A stretch of DNA of 11,233 nucleotides, from the NCBI GenBank assembly GCA_035560235.1, contig DATMAG010000095.1, forward strand, positions 1 through 11,233, written 5' to 3'. The first letter of the stretch is position 1. The number at the start of each line of letters is the position of its first letter. This stretch comes from DASRDU01 sp035560235 (GTDB lineage: Bacteria > Acidobacteriota > Blastocatellia > RBC074). The notes below the pieces were generated by a model that was not told the origin of the DNA, searched no databases, and saw only the letters and a list, made by a program, of their open reading frames with translations. This document shows positions 1 through 5,675 of the stretch, one piece after another. Position numbers and translations under genes: made by a program.

Positions 1-19
1 CGGCGGCAATCACTGGTAA
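1..19 (+). CDS. Probable 3' end of an upstream gene (partial)
   Basis: In the frame starting at base 2 the window opens with codons for G-G-N-H-W and then TAA at 17-19, 23 bp before a strong intrinsic terminator. The other two plus-strand frames have no stop before that terminator, so if a gene enters the window from the left on this strand it must end here. Only five codons are visible, so nothing can be said about the product. Confidence 0.4.
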
Positions 20-42
20 GAGAGACGATCACGGAAAAACGG

Positions 43-80
43 GCGGGGAATCTGAGCGGCACTCAGTTCCCCGCTTTTTT
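43..80 (+). terminator. Rho-independent terminator
   Basis: Stem GCGGGGAA (43-50) pairs with TTCCCCGC (67-74), and continues after a one-base bulge as CTGAG (52-56) with CTCAG (62-66), loop CGGCA. It is followed by six T (75-80) and a further pyrimidine-rich stretch. An A-run before the stem (about 35-39) could give weaker termination on the other strand. It ends the gene left of the window and insulates the amidohydrolase gene at 203. Confidence 0.92.
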
Positions 81-123
81 CTTTCCCCGGTCCGGCTGCT
101 TCTCCGCACTTGATCCTTCCTCT

Positions 124-165
124 TTCATCCCTCATTCTTTCTGGTCACAGGTCATTCGTCATCGA
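124..165 (+). repeat. Degenerate heptanucleotide repeat run upstream of the amidohydrolase gene
   Basis: Six consecutive 7-nt units starting at 124 share a TCAT-like core: TTCATCC, CTCATTC, a divergent unit, TCACAGG, TCATTCG and TCATCGA. The run ends about 20 bp before the AAAGGAG ribosome-binding site (187-193) of the gene at 203. It resembles the clearer heptad array at 1552-1668 in period and base content, but the units are diverged. Function is unknown; it probably lies in the leader or promoter region. Confidence 0.5.
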
Positions 166-202
166 ACACATTACTTTCGTCTCGTGAAAGGAGATTGCCT
201 CA

Positions 203-1558
203 ATGCACAAGCGGACCATCGGGTCTTTGCGTCAGCGCGCACTCATTTCAGTTCTCATCTGTATTCTGCTCACTGCCCTGCCGGGTCAGGGTCGCCCGCT
301 CCGCAGCGGTGATGCCGCAACAGCGGATGCAGCGTCCGGCCCCGCCGCACGCGACGCGCAGTTTGACAAGGAGGTGCAGGCGATGTTTGCCCGCCTGGTC
401 GAAACGCGGCGCGATCTGCATATGCACCCGGAACTGCCCAATCAGGAGGTGCGCACTTCGCGCCTCGTCGCTGAGCGGCTGCGCGCGCTCGGGCTTGAGG
501 TAAAAACAGGCGTGGCCAGGCACGGCGTCATCGGACTGCTCAGGGGCGGCAAACCCGGCGGAGTTGTCGCGGTGCGCGCTGATATGGATGCGCTGCCGAT
601 CAATGAAACCAGGAATGTGCCCTACAAATCGCAGACGCCCGGCGTGATGCACGCCTGCGGTCACGATGTGCATACGGCAGTTGCGCTCGGAGTGGCTGAA
701 CTGCTCAGCAAACACCGCGACCAGATTCCGGGCACCGTCAAATTCATCTTTCAGCCTGCCGAAGAGATGGCCAGCGACGCGCCGGAATGGGGCGCGAAGC
801 TGATGATCAGGGAAAATGCGCTCGACAATCCGCGCCCGTCAGCCATCTTCGGCCTGCACACGAGCGCTTCGATAGAAGCCGGAAGGATCGGCTTCAGTGA
901 AAACGCCGTGACCGCTGCGGCTGACACCTTTGCCATTAAGATTCGCGGCAGGATGTCGCACGGCGCATATCCGCAGCTCGGCAGCGATGCCATCGTCGCC
1001 GCGTCAGCCGCAGTAATGCAGTTGCAGACGATTCGCAGCCGCCGCACCGACACGATGGAACCGCTGGTGCTGACCATCGGCAGCTTTCACGGCGGCAACC
1101 GCGAAAACATCATCGCTGAAGAGGTCGAACTGAAAGGCACTGTCCGCACCTACAGCGAGGCGATGCAGGAGCAGGTGATTCAGATGATGAATCAGACGCT
1201 CAAAGGGGTGACTGAAAGTTTCGGCGCGAGTTACGTGCTCGATTACAAAAAAGGCTACCCGCCGACAATCAACAACGCCGCGCTCGTGCGCCGAATGCTG
1301 CCGACGATGAAGCGCATCAACGGCGAAGCGAACGTCCTGGCAAGCCCGCCGAGCATGGGCGGCGAGGATTTCTCGTATTTTGCGAAGGAGGTTGCGGGCT
1401 TCTTTTACTGGCTCGGCGTCGCCAGTCGCGAACGCGGCATCACTGCCGGCAATCACACGCCCGATTTCGACGCCGATGAAAAATGCCTCGCCACCGGCGT
1501 CAAAACGATGGCGGCAATGGTTATGGATTATCTGGAACAGGAAGGAACGAAGCAGTAG
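203..1558 (+). CDS. Secreted M20D-family metal-dependent amidohydrolase/peptidase
   Basis: The 451-aa protein is an M20 peptidase of the amidohydrolase type (M20D; relatives include hippurate hydrolase and IAA-amino acid hydrolases). These cleave the amide bond of N-acyl amino acids using two metal ions. Visible signatures: HMHPE at residues 73-77, RADMDALPI at 125-133, HACGHDVHT at 150-158, PAEE at 185-188, GLH at 217-219, a dimerisation-domain SHG at 252-254, GGED at 386-389 and GNHTPDF at 416-422. By family knowledge the metal ligands should be C152, H154, E188, H219 and H418. The N-terminus has basic residues, then a hydrophobic run (about 13-28), so export is likely; membrane anchoring is possible. 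The start is supported by AAAGGAG at 187-193, 9 nt before the ATG. Its stop codon TAG lies inside the first unit of a heptad repeat. The natural substrate cannot be told from sequence. Confidence 0.93.
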   Translation: MHKRTIGSLRQRALISVLICILLTALPGQGRPLRSGDAATADAASGPAARDAQFDKEVQAMFARLVETRRDLHMHPELPNQEVRTSRLVAERLRALGLEVKTGVARHGVIGLLRGGKPGGVVAVRADMDALPINETRNVPYKSQTPGVMHACGHDVHTAVALGVAELLSKHRDQIPGTVKFIFQPAEEMASDAPEWGAKLMIRENALDNPRPSAIFGLHTSASIEAGRIGFSENAVTAAADTFAIKIRGRMSHGAYPQLGSDAIVAASAAVMQLQTIRSRRTDTMEPLVLTIGSFHGGNRENIIAEEVELKGTVRTYSEAMQEQVIQMMNQTLKGVTESFGASYVLDYKKGYPPTINNAALVRRMLPTMKRINGEANVLASPPSMGGEDFSYFAKEVAGFFYWLGVASRERGITAGNHTPDFDADEKCLATGVKTMAAMVMDYLEQEGTKQ

Positions 1559-1668
1559 TCAGTGGTCAGTAGTTAGTGGTCAGTGAAGAGTGCCTGGCAC
1601 TTCAACTCTTTCACCATTCACTGTTCACTCTTCACTAACTACTGACCACTGACCACTGACCACTGACC
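1552..1668 (+). repeat. Long inverted repeat made of 7-nt units (large hairpin) filling the gap between two genes
   Basis: Left arm 1552-1592 is built of heptads of the TCAGTGG type. The right half, 1610-1665, is eight unbroken heptads grading from TTCACCA to ACCACTG. Bases 1553-1577 pair with 1634-1658 (25 bp, one mismatch), then after one bulged heptad (1578-1584) GAAGAGTG 1585-1592 pairs with 1626-1633. At the apex AGTGCC-T-GGCACT (1589-1601) forms a separate palindrome that competes with the inner stem. The element includes the TAG of the upstream gene and stops directly at the ATG (1669) of the next, so that gene has no Shine-Dalgarno sequence. Comparable short tandem heptads are known between genes in cyanobacteria and other phyla; their role is not settled. 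It could act as an attenuator, processing site or terminator, but there is no T-run. Confidence 0.9.
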
Positions 1669-2877
1669 ATGTATTCTGAAATAGTCGAAGCCGAAGGCCA
1701 CCTGGTTGATTCGCAGATTCTGGCGAAGATTATGGATCGCGTGATCCAGTGCGGCGCGCAGTATGAAGTGCAGGCGTTTCAGCTTGGCCGCACCAACGAG
1801 GAGTTTTCGCACCTGCGGCTGCGCGTGATTGCGCCGTCCGAAGAGGTGCTGAGAAAAACGCTTGAAGAACTCGTCGAACTGGGCTGTTCGGAAGCCTCGC
1901 TCACTGACGCAAATCTTAAACCCGCTGAAGCTGACCGCGTCGTGCCCGATGACTTCTATTCGACCACCAATCACCGCACTTATGTGCGCGTCAAAGGCAA
2001 CTGGCTGGAAGTCGCAAACCAGCGGATGGACGGCGTCATCGTGGTTGCTGACGGCAGGGCCGAATGTCGCAGGCTGCGCGACGTGAAAAAGGGTGAACTG
2101 ATTGTCTGCGGCACGCACGGCATCCGCATTCAGCCTGAATTCAAGGAACGCGACCGGCTCGGGTTTGCGTTTATGGCGAACGACATTTCTTCAGAGCGCC
2201 GCGCCGAAACAGCGATTCGCAAAATTGCCGAAATGATGCGGCAGATCAAAGCCGAAAACGGACGCATCATCTTCGTCGCCGGGCCGGTCGTCATTCACAC
2301 CGGCGGCACGCAGCCGTTCTGCGAACTGATCCGCCGGGGTTACGTGAGCGCACTGCTGGCTGGCAATGCCATCGCGGTTCACGACATCGAACACGCTCTT
2401 TACGGCACTTCGCTCGGCGTTGATCTCGAACACGGCACGCCGATGGAAGAAGGTCACAAAAACCACATGCGCGCAATCAACACGATCAACCGCTACGGTT
2501 CGATTCGCGGCGCGGTCGAAGCGGGCGCGCTCAGATCGGGCGTGATGTATGAACTGGTGAAACACAACGTCCCGTTCGTGCTGGCCGGATCAATTCGTGA
2601 TGACGGCCCGCTGCCCGATACCGAAATGGATCTGATCAGGGCGCAGGAAGAGTACGCGCGGCAACTGATTGGCGCAAAGCTGGTGATCTGCCTGTCCACG
2701 ATGCTCCATTCAATTGGCGTGGGCAACATGACTCCGTCCTGGGTGCGCATGGTCTGCGTGGACATCAACCCGGCAGTAGTGACGAAGCTCTCCGATCGCG
2801 GCTCGCAGCAGACCGTCGGCGTGGTGACCGATGTGGGAACGTTTCTGAACCTGCTCGCGCAGCATCTGCGCAATTGA
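1669..2877 (+). CDS. TIGR00300-family protein, probable ornithine cyclodeaminase (LOR/SDH-type)
   Basis: This 402-aa protein matches the TIGR00300 family end to end. Members include archaeal ornithine cyclodeaminase and the C-terminal half of cyanobacterial ArgZ/AgrE, which convert ornithine to proline with ammonia release using NAD. The N-terminal EAEGHLVDSQIL (about 8-19) is the family's opening, which supports the ATG at 1669. Conserved blocks follow: FVAGPVVIHTGG (nucleotide-binding-like), LLAGNAIAVHDIEHALYGTS, GHKNHMRAINTINRYGSI, LAGSIRDDGPLPD, TMLHSIGVGNMTPS and VDINPAVVTKLSDRG near the C-terminus. The arginine dihydrolase domain of cyanobacterial fusions is absent, so this is the stand-alone form. 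Oddly, there is no ribosome-binding site, because the heptad repeat abuts the ATG. Translation may depend on the hairpin, coupling or a leaderless mRNA. The next gene begins 18 bp after the stop, suggesting co-transcription. Family membership is near certain; the reaction is inferred. Confidence 0.9.
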   Translation: MYSEIVEAEGHLVDSQILAKIMDRVIQCGAQYEVQAFQLGRTNEEFSHLRLRVIAPSEEVLRKTLEELVELGCSEASLTDANLKPAEADRVVPDDFYSTTNHRTYVRVKGNWLEVANQRMDGVIVVADGRAECRRLRDVKKGELIVCGTHGIRIQPEFKERDRLGFAFMANDISSERRAETAIRKIAEMMRQIKAENGRIIFVAGPVVIHTGGTQPFCELIRRGYVSALLAGNAIAVHDIEHALYGTSLGVDLEHGTPMEEGHKNHMRAINTINRYGSIRGAVEAGALRSGVMYELVKHNVPFVLAGSIRDDGPLPDTEMDLIRAQEEYARQLIGAKLVICLSTMLHSIGVGNMTPSWVRMVCVDINPAVVTKLSDRGSQQTVGVVTDVGTFLNLLAQHLRN

Positions 2878-2895
2878 ACCCCAAAGGAGGTCGCA

Positions 2896-3294
2896 ATGTT
2901 TTCACAACCTGAAATTGATTATCTGAAGTCGCAGCGTCTGGCCCGGATTGCGACGGTTTCATCTCATTCACAGCCCGATGTCGCGCCGGTCGGCTTTGAA
3001 TTCGACGGCGAGCATTTTTACATCGGGGGCCGCCTGCAGACGACGACGCTCAAGTACAAAAACGTGCTGAACGGCAATCAGAAAGTTGCGCTGGTGATTG
3101 ATGACATCGAAACAGGTGATGAGTGGCGACCGCGCGGCATCAAGATTCACGGAACGGCGGAGATTGTCGAACGGCAGGGCCACATCGGCTTTGGCTCGTA
3201 CCTCAAAGTCACGCCGCAGAAATACTGGAGCTGGGGCATCGAGCGCCCGGTTTTTGAGAACGGCCAGATCGTCATGAAGAAGCCGGGCGCCTGA
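2896..3294 (+). CDS. PPOX-class F420-dependent-type oxidoreductase (MSMEG_5819/OxyR-like family)
   Basis: The 132-aa protein has the split-barrel fold signature of pyridoxamine-5'-phosphate-oxidase-like enzymes. The start, FSQPEIDYLKSQRLARIATV, is typical of the TIGR04023 group. It is followed by PDVAPVGFEFDGEHFYIGG, then KVALVIDDIETGDEWRPRGIKIHGTAEI, and it ends with the ITP/VTP-x-x-SWG-like segment (VTPQKYWSWGIERP). Members bind FMN or coenzyme F420 and reduce small electrophiles; the actual cofactor and substrate are not determinable here. The length is normal for the family. The start is fixed by a strong AAAGGAGG at 2883-2890, 5 nt before the ATG. It follows the TIGR00300 gene by 18 bp and is probably co-transcribed with it. 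It converges with the zinc-ribbon gene, leaving only 10 bp between stop codons and no visible terminator. Confidence 0.87.
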   Translation: MFSQPEIDYLKSQRLARIATVSSHSQPDVAPVGFEFDGEHFYIGGRLQTTTLKYKNVLNGNQKVALVIDDIETGDEWRPRGIKIHGTAEIVERQGHIGFGSYLKVTPQKYWSWGIERPVFENGQIVMKKPGA

Positions 3295-3304
3295 AACCAC
3301 AGCC

Positions 3305-4024
3305 TCAACTCACATACTCAATCCGAGCCCCGCACTCCTTGCAGAACTTCGGCTTCCCTTCCAGCTCTGCGCCGCAGCCCTTGCAGCGCAGCTTCGCGTT
3401 CATCGGCTGGCCGCATTCGGGGCAGAATTTGCTGTTGGAAACAGTCCCGCACGACGGGCACGAGAGGCCGACAATCGAAGGCGCATTTGCGGCCTCAGTC
3501 ACCGGATTGACTGCCTGGCGCTGCGGCGCTGACTGGACGCTGCCCGCGCTCAGATCAACCGCCGAGACGTAATCAGTTTCGCGCGCCTTCTGATGCAGTT
3601 GTTCGCGCGCTGCGTCGGCCTTGGCCTGCGCGTGACTGGCGGCAAACTCCTCTTCGTAATTCGGCGCGCAGCCTTCGCAGAGTCCGGCCTTCGCGTTCCA
3701 GCAGACTTCAGGGCAGACCCATCTGCCGCAGCGCGTGCACTGATGAAAATGCTCTTTGGCTTCTTCGACCGCGACGGCGAAGGCATCATCGTGCGCCTTG
3801 CCGCCGACGGCGCGCTGAATGTCATAGGCGCTGTTACCCGCGCTCGACAGAATCCCGCCGAAAATATTGCCCGCCGCGCGCAGCAGATCACCGGCAATGC
3901 CCGTGACCGAAGGCTGAAAGCGCGACTGAAAGCCGTTGCCGCATTTGTCGCAGTGAAAGCGGAACTGATAACCGCGATCAGTCGAAAGATCATCAAAGTT
4001 GGCTGTAAAACGAATCAGGGACAT
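3305..4024 (-). CDS. Cysteine-rich zinc-ribbon protein (C-terminal double zinc ribbon)
   Basis: The 239-aa protein is built around paired CxxC knuckles: C25/C28; a cluster C96, C99, C104, C108, C116, C119; then two C-terminal zinc ribbons C189/C192/C201/C204 and C214/C217/C228/C231. The last two form the common double-zinc-ribbon layout (CPSCG...FCPECG and CKGCG...FCKECG). Between the first and second clusters lies a Gly/Ala-rich helix-prone stretch (about 42-75), and residues 122-150 are a charged helix, possibly coiled coil. No enzyme motif is visible; a structural or protein-binding role is likely but unknown. I chose the ATG at 4024 over an upstream ATG at 4297 because GGAGG (4033-4037) sits 8 nt before it and the upstream extension has no domain character and overlaps the neighbouring gene's end. 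A sigma-70-like promoter lies about 65-95 bp upstream. Confidence 0.8.
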   Translation of the reverse strand: MSLIRFTANFDDLSTDRGYQFRFHCDKCGNGFQSRFQPSVTGIAGDLLRAAGNIFGGILSSAGNSAYDIQRAVGGKAHDDAFAVAVEEAKEHFHQCTRCGRWVCPEVCWNAKAGLCEGCAPNYEEEFAASHAQAKADAAREQLHQKARETDYVSAVDLSAGSVQSAPQRQAVNPVTEAANAPSIVGLSCPSCGTVSNSKFCPECGQPMNAKLRCKGCGAELEGKPKFCKECGARIEYVS

Positions 4025-4089
4025 AGTGCAGGCCTCCGCTGAAGTATTTGATGAGAAGGAAACGGTGGGGCAAGAGAGCGACGGCGGCA

Positions 4090-4118
4090 ATAATAGCCGA
4101 CACGCTGATGTGCGGCAA
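4090..4118 (-). promoter_or_regulatory. Sigma-70-like promoter of the zinc-ribbon gene
   Basis: Read on the minus strand: -35 TTGCCG (4118-4113), exactly 17 bp spacer, -10 TATTAT (4095-4090). The matches to consensus are 4/6 and 5/6. Transcription would start near 4083, giving a leader of about 60 nt before the ATG at 4024. Confidence 0.6.
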
Positions 4119-4132
4119 TCAACTTCATCGGA

Positions 4133-4152
4133 CAGCCGCTGAGTCGCGGCTG
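4133..4152. repeat. Perfect 7-bp hairpin upstream of the zinc-ribbon promoter
   Basis: CAGCCGC (4133-4139) and GCGGCTG (4146-4152) flank a 6-nt loop TGAGTC. It lies 15 bp upstream of the -35 box of the zinc-ribbon gene and downstream of the secreted-protein gene. It could be an operator or the distal end of a terminator region; there is no T-run on either side. Confidence 0.45.
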
Positions 4153-4197
4153 GCAGAGCTGAAGGTGAGAAATGTTTCCTGCAGATAATCAGAGGCC

Positions 4198-4245
4198 TCA
4201 CCGGACGCCGGTGATTCACGGGCGATGCTCCCATAGCACCGCCCG
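4198..4245 (-). terminator. Two tandem hairpins after the small secreted-protein gene, terminator-like
   Basis: In minus-strand RNA the first hairpin starts 25 nt after the stop codon: bases 4245-4235 pair with 4229-4219, an 11-bp stem with loop ATGGG. One position pairs as G-U in this RNA but would be an A/C mismatch in plus-strand RNA, so the structure favours minus-strand transcription. The second hairpin is TCACCGG-CGT-CCGGTGA (4214-4198), 7 bp with a 3-nt loop. Neither has a U-run, so this is either a non-canonical terminator or a 3'-end-stabilising structure. Confidence 0.5.
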
Positions 4246-4269
4246 ATGCTGTAACTGCTTTTATGCCGG

Positions 4270-4866
4270 TTACCGTGGCGGCGTGATGTTCTGGCACTGT
4301 TCTGACAGCGGCTCGACCCTGATGCGCTCACCCCGGTTCGTCGCGCACCGCGCCTGGACGAGGTTGCCGGCGGTGTCACGAAACTCGACTGAAGAGACGC
4401 CGACAAATGCATCCGGCCCGGTCAGGATGATCTTTGTCCGGGCCTTGAAGGTGCCCAGGAAATTGCCCGCTGTGTCAAAACGGTCGGCCACTGCTACCCA
4501 GGCGAATTCGTTGCCGCCGAGATGCGTCCAGGTGCCGTGCTGCGGGCTGTTGAATGGCTCAAACCGGTCTGAGCCGATGAGCGCGCCGCCACGCGAAAAG
4601 GTCAGATACGTAGTGCGCTGTGGCGGGGGTGGCGTGCCGGGCGGCAGCACCGGAGTTGGAAAATGCACCCAGGATCCTTCGAGTTGCTGCGCCTGCCGCT
4701 CTCTGAGCCGGCACAGCCAGTCACAGGGTTCAGTGAAGAAATTCTGGCGTGCGGCTTCCTGCTCTCCGTTTTCGCTTCGCTCCTGCGACTGAGCGCGCAG
4801 GGCTGTGGCTGAGATGACAGCGACTGCAGCCAGGGTCAAAGCCAAAAGGATTCTTCCTGCTTTCAT
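4270..4866 (-). CDS. Small secreted protein of unknown function
   Basis: This 198-aa protein opens with a clear signal peptide: basic MKAGR, hydrophobic core to about residue 23, likely cleavage after ALRA (22-25). After a charged Gln/Glu-rich stretch (26-44) comes a segment with C48 and C52, then a proline-rich linker (about 69-83). A conserved-looking core follows: TWTHLGGNEFAW (112-123), RFDTAGNFLGTFKAR (129-143), LTGPDAFVG (148-156) and RDTAGNLV (163-170). It closes with C174 and C191. I recall similar beta-rich secreted proteins in Acidobacteriota but know no assigned function. The start is supported by AAGGAG (4875-4880), 8 nt before the ATG. Transcription is divergent from the sigma gene, and GCAGCTTCATTT lies 43 nt before the start. 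A decayed relative lies near 9461-9678. Confidence 0.75.
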   Translation of the reverse strand: MKAGRILLALTLAAVAVISATALRAQSQERSENGEQEAARQNFFTEPCDWLCRLRERQAQQLEGSWVHFPTPVLPPGTPPPPQRTTYLTFSRGGALIGSDRFEPFNSPQHGTWTHLGGNEFAWVAVADRFDTAGNFLGTFKARTKIILTGPDAFVGVSSVEFRDTAGNLVQARCATNRGERIRVEPLSEQCQNITPPR

Positions 4867-4906
4867 ACTATTTTCTCCTTCTGCTGGTTGATTTCGGGAT
4901 CAGTGG

Positions 4907-4962
4907 TTAAAATGAAGCTGCCAACACTCAATGCAATTGCAGCTGTCAGCAGCTTCACTTCA
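4907..4962. promoter_or_regulatory. Divergent control region with outward-facing GCAGCTTCAYTT motifs
   Basis: Arms TGAAGCTGC (4913-4921) and GCAGCTTCA (4949-4957) form a perfect 9-bp inverted repeat 27 nt apart. The loop holds the perfect palindrome TGCAATTGCA (4932-4941). Each arm reads GCAGCTTCA outward, towards the secreted-protein gene on the left and the sigma gene on the right. The copy at 4945-4962 matches 17 of 18 bases with a site upstream of the TPR-protein gene (9403-9420). This looks like an operator or promoter element shared by the two divergent genes; the binding factor is unknown. Confidence 0.5.
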
Positions 4963-4983
4963 GCGCAAATGGCTCTTTGCGCT
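4962..4983. repeat. 8-bp perfect hairpin upstream of the sigma gene
   Basis: AGCGCAAA (4962-4969) and TTTGCGCT (4976-4983) flank a 6-nt loop TGGCTC, immediately after the rightward GCAGCTTCACTT motif. It lies 107 bp before the sigma start codon, so it could be an operator or the start of a structured leader. Confidence 0.5.
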
Positions 4984-5090
4984 TCGCCCCCTCATGCGGA
5001 ATTGGTGGCGAAAACCTGCAACGCGCAAGCAGTTTTATTGACGGTTCAGTATTACTTGAACTGAAGACCTGAAAGCGAGGCAGACAGCCT

Positions 5091-5675
5091 GTGCCAGAGC
5101 CTGATCCACACGAAGTCACACAACTGCTCCTGGCCTGGGGCCACGGCGACAAGTCAGCGCTCGATCAGTTGATGCCGCTCGTTTACGGCGAACTGCGGCG
5201 GCTGGCGCAGCAGCATCTGCGTCGCGAACGCGCCGGTCAGTCGCTGCAGACAACGGAGCTCATCCACGAGGCCTGTCTGCGCCTGATTGACGCCAGTCAG
5301 GTCAGGCTTGAAAACCGCCGACATTTCTTCGGCGCGGCCTCGCGCCTGATGCGCCAGGTGCTGACCGATCTGGCGCGCGAGCGTGGCAGCCGCAAACGCG
5401 GCGGTGCCGCGCGGCAGATCTCGCTTGACGAGGCAATGGTCGTGAGCCGCCAGCGCGATGAAGGATTACTTGCGCTCGATGAGGCACTCACCGCGCTGGC
5501 CGAGTTCGACGCGCGCAAATGTCAGGTCGTTGAGTTGCGATTCTTCGGAGGTCTGAGCGTGGAAGAGACTGCCGAAGCTCTCGCCATCTCGGTTGAGACG
5601 GTTCACCGCGACTGGCGACTGGCCCGGTCGTGGCTGCTGCGACAGTTGCATGGAGAGAGACCCGATGAAGCCTGA
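5091..5675 (+). CDS. ECF-type RNA polymerase sigma factor (TIGR02999/Sigma70_ECF group)
   Basis: The 194-aa protein has sigma region 2 (about 12-100) and region 4 with its helix-turn-helix (about 133-188; VVELRFFGGLSVEETAEALA then SVETVHRDWRLARSWL). It would direct RNA polymerase to a specific promoter set. In region 2.2, where canonical ECF factors have acidic DAED, it has QTTE (53-56) followed by LIHEACLRL. Family knowledge: this group often has a Thr here and is commonly encoded next to Ser/Thr kinases rather than an anti-sigma gene. The start is GTG at 5091, with only a weak GAGG about 10 nt upstream. The stop overlaps the kinase ATG by 11 bp, so the two are translationally coupled. No anti-sigma gene is seen in the window. 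Confidence 0.92.
   Translation: MPEPDPHEVTQLLLAWGHGDKSALDQLMPLVYGELRRLAQQHLRRERAGQSLQTTELIHEACLRLIDASQVRLENRRHFFGAASRLMRQVLTDLARERGSRKRGGAARQISLDEAMVVSRQRDEGLLALDEALTALAEFDARKCQVVELRFFGGLSVEETAEALAISVETVHRDWRLARSWLLRQLHGERPDEA

Noticed and set aside
1552..1668. CRISPR array
   Set aside because: Units are 7 nt in tandem without spacers; not a CRISPR structure.
4025..4297. N-terminal extension of the zinc-ribbon gene to an ATG at 4297
   Set aside because: It would overlap the end of the secreted-protein gene, run through hairpins and the promoter, and has no domain character; the ATG at 4024 has a GGAGG at good spacing.
5593..5664. Earlier in-frame starts for the kinase inside the sigma gene
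   Set aside because: The added residues are sigma-gene sequence in another frame; the usual kinase N-terminus starts at 5665.
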